From Ilumatobacteraceae bacterium (GTDB lineage Bacteria > Actinomycetota > Acidimicrobiia > Acidimicrobiales > Ilumatobacteraceae), in assembly GCA_033344875.1 (NCBI GenBank), contig JAWPMO010000001.1, positions 4,117,595 to 4,181,594 of the forward strand: a stretch of 64,000 bases of DNA, read 5' to 3'. Position 1 is the first letter of the stretch, and each line of letters opens with the position of its first letter. The notes beneath the pieces were generated by a model, which saw nothing but the letters and a program-made list of their open reading frames with translations, did no database searches and was not told where the DNA came from. Below are positions 60,468 to 64,000 of the stretch, in pieces. The position numbers were made by a program, and so were the translations under genes.

Positions 60468-60517
60468 TTGACGCGTAGCTCGTTTCTCGATATCTTTCTA
60501 CCTTGCAGTCGATAGAA
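60468..60517 (+). promoter_or_regulatory. Promoter with shared 22-bp operator before the Liv operon
   Basis: TTGACG (60468-60473), 17 bp, TATCTT (60491-60496), then the inverted repeat TTCTA-N12-TAGAA (60496-60517). The repeat agrees with that at 52430-52451 at 18 of 22 positions, and both follow a TTGACG hexamer (26 or 28 bp away). The gene start at 60615 leaves a leader of about 100 bp. Confidence 0.6.
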
Positions 60518-60614
60518 TCGACCACGGACCGGGGGGTACCGATATGGGGAATGCGTTGCGGGGCCGGACACGCCTACAAGCATCGAGTGTCTGGTTGAGC
60601 GTGGAGCGCAACCT

Positions 60615-63392
60615 ATGACCCAGGCAATTGTTGGTGGGCTTACTTCTGGAGCCATTTACGCCCTGCTCGGCCTTGGAATCGTGATCGTTTACGGGGTGTC
60701 ACGATTCGTGAACCTCGCCCAAGGCGAGTACTACGTGTACGGCGCGCTTCTCTCCACAACGCTGGTAGCCGCCGATGTCCCCATTTGGATCAGCGCGTTG
60801 CTCGCCATCGGCGCCGTAGCGATCATGTCCGCAGCCCTCGAGCGCATTGTCTTCTCGCGACTCGTTGACGCCCCACATGCCGCACAACTGCTGGCGGGGA
60901 TCGGCGTCGCCTTCGCCCTGGCCGGGGCTGCCCGCGTCTTCTGGGGCACACAGGAACGAACGCTGCCCGCCTTTTGGGATAGAGACCCAATCGAGGTTCT
61001 CGGCGCGCGTATCAGCATGCAGGTCCTCGCCCTCTTGGCGACACTCTGTCTGCTGTGGCTTCTACTGTGGCTCTTGCTTCATCGAACGATGCTCGGAACG
61101 ATGATGCGTGCCGTCGCGACGTTGTCGGGCCGGGCAGGGCTGCTCTCGGTCAACGTCACGATGGTCACGACCGTGGCCTTTGCCCTGGCCGGCGCCGCAG
61201 GCGCCGCAGCTGGCATCGTCGTGACCCCGCTGGTCTTCGTCACGTACCACTCCGGTCTGCTACTCACGATCTACGGCTTTATCGCCGCCGCGTTCGGTGG
61301 GATGCGTTCGATCCGGGGCACCGTCGCTGGCGGGCTGCTCATTGGCGTTCTCGAGTCACTGATGGCGTACTACGGCGATTCCGCCCTGAAGACGCCAATG
61401 GCATTCGTCCTGCTCGTACTGATCCTCGTCTACCGAGCATCACGGGAGAGCGATAGCGCAGGCTTGCTCTCGGCGGTCCGGTCGGCCAGGACTCGCGCCC
61501 AGTCGATGGCGGCACTGCCGCCTGTCGCTCCACCAGCCATGCTGCTCCGACTCACCGGCCTCCGAGCTAACGCGATCGGCGTCGGTCTGGTCGCCCTCTT
61601 CGCTGTTGCAGGACCCGTCGTACTGTCACCCTACTGGGTCTCGCTGTTGAGCTTCGTCGGAGTCTTTGTGATCGTCGGCATCGGCCTCGACCTGCTCCTC
61701 GGCTACACCGGCCAACTCTCGCTCGGACAGACCGCCTTCATGGGTGTCTCAGCCTACATGGTTGCACTCAGCTCGGAATGGTGGGGCCTGTCCGCATGGC
61801 CCGCGGCGCTGATCGCCGTTGCGTTCACGGTCTCGTTGGCAGCAGGGCTCGGAGCTGTCGTGCTCCGTCTGCGCAACTACTACTTCACACTGGCCACGCT
61901 CGCGATTGCGATCGCGGCCGAGGCTCTTGTCAGCGGTCTGCCTGCACAGCTCGGTGGTCCCTCCGGACTGCGCGTCCGCACGACTCTGTCCTTGCCCGGA
62001 TTCGTGCTCGACACGTCGAGTCGGCTGTTCACCGCGACGTGGATAACGGTCTGTGTCGCGTTGGTCGTGGCATTGCGCCTAACGAGATCTCGTGTGGGCC
62101 TGGCAATGAAGGCCGTCGGCGCCGATGAAGCGCTCGCTTCGGCAGCGGCGATCACGCCGTTCACCACCAAGCTCAAGATCTTCATCGTCTCGGGTGTCTT
62201 TGCGGGGGTGGCTGGGGTGCTGTACGCCCACACCCTGATGTACGTCTCGCCTAGCTCACTAGGACTGCTCGGAGGCTTCGATGCGGTCGTCGGGCTCCTG
62301 CTAGGAGGCTTTGGCACCGTGTGGGGCGCAGTCGTGGGTATCCCAATCATCCGGCTCGCCCCGCAGTTCATCGAACGCTTCGCGGAGTATCAGGAGCTGA
62401 TTTACGGTCTACTCGTCGTAAGTCTCGTCGTGCTGTTGCCCGACGGCCTTGTCGGTGCATCGTCGAAGGCGTATGGACGCGTACGCCGTGGAACATCGGC
62501 GCCGTCCGACGTGGCGGACACTGGCCGCGCAACAGCCGCAGTATCGCACGCAGGCCCATCGGACAGGGAGGCGCCTGTGCGGAAGTCCGCCAGCAACGGC
62601 CAAGTCGTATCCCTTGAGGTTGGGGAAGCCGCCCAAACCACCGGTCCCGCTCTGCGGGCTGACGGAGTGAGCAAGAAATTTGGAGGAATTCGAGCGCTCA
62701 GTGACGTCCACCTGGCGGTGAGTCCGGGACGGATCGTCGGCCTGATAGGGCCTAACGGAGCGGGCAAGAGCACGTTCCTCAGCGCACTCGCCGGGAGCTT
62801 ACAGCCCGACAGCGGGCAAGTCACGATGTCGGGTCAGGACATTACCGGGTTCTCCGCCGATGCCCGTGCCCGCTACGGACTCGCAAGGACGTTCCAGCTC
62901 CCGCGCATCCCCCATCAAATGACCGTGCTCGACGTCGCAATGCTCGGCACCTATCGCCGTGGGCATGTCGGCGTGTTTCGCTCGGTGCTCGGGGCTACCT
63001 CGGGCGAACAGCGGGCGATGGAAGCAGCGGCGATGGAGGCGCTTGAACTGACCGGTATCGCTCATCTGAGGCACCTCGAAGCGGATCGGCTAAGCACGGG
63101 TGAGCAGAAGATGCTCGAACTGGCCCGAGCGCTAGCCAGTGCCCCGCAGGTACTTCTCGCCGACGAACCGGCCGGGGGACTCTTCGACGATGAAGTCGCC
63201 CGGCTCGAGGAACTACTCCGGAAGCTTGCTTCTCAGGGCCTCAGCATCGTGCTCGTCGAGCACCACATGGAGTTGGTGATGAGCGCGTGCTCCGAGATCG
63301 TTGTGCTCAACGAGGGGCATGTGATCGCGATCGGCGCCCCGAAGGTCGTCCGGTCCAACCAGGAGGTGCTCGATGCCTATCTCGGTGTCTGA
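60615..63392 (+). CDS. Liv-type ABC importer: fused LivH-LivM permeases and LivG ATPase
   Basis: The 925-residue product joins three subunits that are usually separate. Residues 1-290 are a LivH-type permease (AIYALLGLGIVIVYGVSRFVNLAQGE), about 310-620 a LivM-type permease (GIGLDLLLGYTGQLSLGQTAFMG), and about 680-925 a LivG-type ATPase (Walker A GPNGAGKST, Walker B VLLADEPAGGL, H-loop LVEHH; signature LSTGEQ instead of LSGGQ). Such systems import branched-chain amino acids, but in catabolic clusters they often take up aromatic or other carboxylic acids. No binding protein is visible in the window. Confidence 0.92.
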   Translation: MTQAIVGGLTSGAIYALLGLGIVIVYGVSRFVNLAQGEYYVYGALLSTTLVAADVPIWISALLAIGAVAIMSAALERIVFSRLVDAPHAAQLLAGIGVAFALAGAARVFWGTQERTLPAFWDRDPIEVLGARISMQVLALLATLCLLWLLLWLLLHRTMLGTMMRAVATLSGRAGLLSVNVTMVTTVAFALAGAAGAAAGIVVTPLVFVTYHSGLLLTIYGFIAAAFGGMRSIRGTVAGGLLIGVLESLMAYYGDSALKTPMAFVLLVLILVYRASRESDSAGLLSAVRSARTRAQSMAALPPVAPPAMLLRLTGLRANAIGVGLVALFAVAGPVVLSPYWVSLLSFVGVFVIVGIGLDLLLGYTGQLSLGQTAFMGVSAYMVALSSEWWGLSAWPAALIAVAFTVSLAAGLGAVVLRLRNYYFTLATLAIAIAAEALVSGLPAQLGGPSGLRVRTTLSLPGFVLDTSSRLFTATWITVCVALVVALRLTRSRVGLAMKAVGADEALASAAAITPFTTKLKIFIVSGVFAGVAGVLYAHTLMYVSPSSLGLLGGFDAVVGLLLGGFGTVWGAVVGIPIIRLAPQFIERFAEYQELIYGLLVVSLVVLLPDGLVGASSKAYGRVRRGTSAPSDVADTGRATAAVSHAGPSDREAPVRKSASNGQVVSLEVGEAAQTTGPALRADGVSKKFGGIRALSDVHLAVSPGRIVGLIGPNGAGKSTFLSALAGSLQPDSGQVTMSGQDITGFSADARARYGLARTFQLPRIPHQMTVLDVAMLGTYRRGHVGVFRSVLGATSGEQRAMEAAAMEALELTGIAHLRHLEADRLSTGEQKMLELARALASAPQVLLADEPAGGLFDDEVARLEELLRKLASQGLSIVLVEHHMELVMSACSEIVVLNEGHVIAIGAPKVVRSNQEVLDAYLGV

Positions 63393-64000
63393 CGATGGCC
63401 GACTCGACGTCACAGGGCTCACAGCGGGCTATGGCCAGGTCACGGTCGTGCGCGACGTGAACCTGCGGGTGGATCGCGGTGAGTTCGTCTGTCTCCTCGG
63501 CGCCAATGGCGTGGGAAAGACGACGCTCCTTCGGGCCATCGTGGGCGACGCCGACGTCAGTAACGGGAGTGTCACCTTCGATGGCCGTCAACTGACCGGA
63601 ATCTCTTCGCACCGGGTGACCCGGGCCGGGATGGCGATCGTTCCCGAGGGGCGGGGTCTGGTCAGCGACATCTCTGTTCGAGACAACCTCCTGCTCGGAT
63701 CAATTCCTTGGAACCGGAAATACTCGTCGGCTGAGCTCTCCAGCTCGATGGACGAGATCTTCGATCGATTTCCCATACTTGGACAGCGCCGGTACCAACT
63801 CGCAGGTCATCTGTCGGGTGGCGAGCAACAGATGCTCGCGATCGGACGTGCGCTGATGTCTCGCCCGCGACTTCTGGTGTTGGATGAGCCATCGCTTGGA
63901 CTTGCGCCGCTCCTCGTCCGACAGGTCTTCGACGATCTGGCCGCAGCTAACCGGGACGGATTGACAATTCTCGTTGCAGAACAGAACGCCGCAGCGGCAC
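63373..64000 (+). CDS. LivF-type ABC transporter ATP-binding protein (partial, runs off the window)
   Basis: The reading frame starts at ATG 63373 with AGGAGG seven bases upstream, overlaps the end of the fused permease/ATPase gene by 20 bp and is open to the last base. The 209 codons show Walker A GANGVGKTT, the IVPEGRGL segment typical of LivF, signature LSGGEQQ and Walker B LLVLDEPSLGL. It is the second ATPase of the importer. Perhaps 25 residues are missing at the C-terminus. Confidence 0.93.
   Translation, partial: MPISVSDDGRLDVTGLTAGYGQVTVVRDVNLRVDRGEFVCLLGANGVGKTTLLRAIVGDADVSNGSVTFDGRQLTGISSHRVTRAGMAIVPEGRGLVSDISVRDNLLLGSIPWNRKYSSAELSSSMDEIFDRFPILGQRRYQLAGHLSGGEQQMLAIGRALMSRPRLLVLDEPSLGLAPLLVRQVFDDLAAANRDGLTILVAEQNAAAA

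Noticed and set aside
39250-64000. Search by eye for the right attachment site (copy of the tRNA-Arg 3' end)
   Set aside because: No second copy of the last 20 or more tRNA bases was recognised in the window; the right end is probably beyond 64 kb.

Overview
The window is a 64 kb stretch of a high-GC Gram-positive-type chromosome, most likely an actinobacterium. The support is the strong G/C third-position bias, GTG and TTG starts, F420-type (PPOX, luciferase-like) enzymes, a csoR-copZ-copA cluster, an ECF-sigma/VOC pair, a DUF3052-like and a DUF4916-like protein, and short or absent 5' leaders. An Acidimicrobiia-like host would fit, but this cannot be settled from the sequence alone.

Positions 1-39,060 look like ordinary core and variable chromosome. 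In order they hold: the 3' end of groEL with its terminator; an MFS exporter and its ArsR-type regulator; a Nudix hydrolase; an amino-acid decarboxylase/FAD oxidase pair; an L-fucose-isomerase-like protein; guaA; a secreted NlpC/P60 peptidase; three 87-bp palindromic repeats; threonine aldolase; an APH-like kinase plus dienelactone-hydrolase-like pair; the copper operon; an AAC(3)-type acetyltransferase; an acyl-CoA synthetase; a cupin; the ECF sigma/VOC pair; a serine hydrolase; Dps; a Nei-like glycosylase; a FtsX-type ABC exporter; a large cyclase/ATPase/TPR regulator; a 1-Cys peroxiredoxin; an ArsR/SRPBCC pair; a DM13 protein; and a two-component system divergent from a very acidic secreted protein.

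At 39,178 there is a tRNA-Arg(CCU), followed at once by a tyrosine integrase. This marks the left edge of an integrated element. Its mobility part (39.3-49.2 kb) has the integrase, a small cryptic ORF, a VapBC-like toxin-antitoxin pair, a MobF relaxase/helicase, an excisionase-like HTH protein, two kinds of tandem repeat, an IS30-type transposase cut by an IS256-type element (itself frameshifted), and a frameshifted remnant of a BTAD-type regulator. No type IV secretion genes are visible, so it looks mobilizable rather than self-transmissible.

From 49.5 kb to the window end lies a catabolic cargo with visibly more A/T than the first 39 kb. Two divergent operons leave a shared control region at about 52.35-52.50 kb. 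Leftward run two alpha/beta hydrolases, a small VOC-like protein and an SDR. Rightward run a FAS1/MaoC-type dehydratase pair, an enoyl-CoA hydratase, a PaaK-like CoA ligase, a 70-aa protein, a luciferase-like monooxygenase and an APH-like kinase. These are followed by a TetR regulator, a PaaA-like di-iron protein with two small unknown partners, and a Liv-type importer in which two permeases and an ATPase are fused in one chain, followed by LivF. A 22-bp inverted repeat (TTCTA-N12-TAGAA) occurs both in the divergent control region and in front of the Liv operon, so the parts are probably one regulon for uptake, CoA activation, oxygenation and beta-oxidation-like breakdown of an unidentified, perhaps aromatic or alicyclic, carboxylic acid. 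A 14-nt G tract at the start of the first leftward hydrolase suggests phase-variable or unstable expression.
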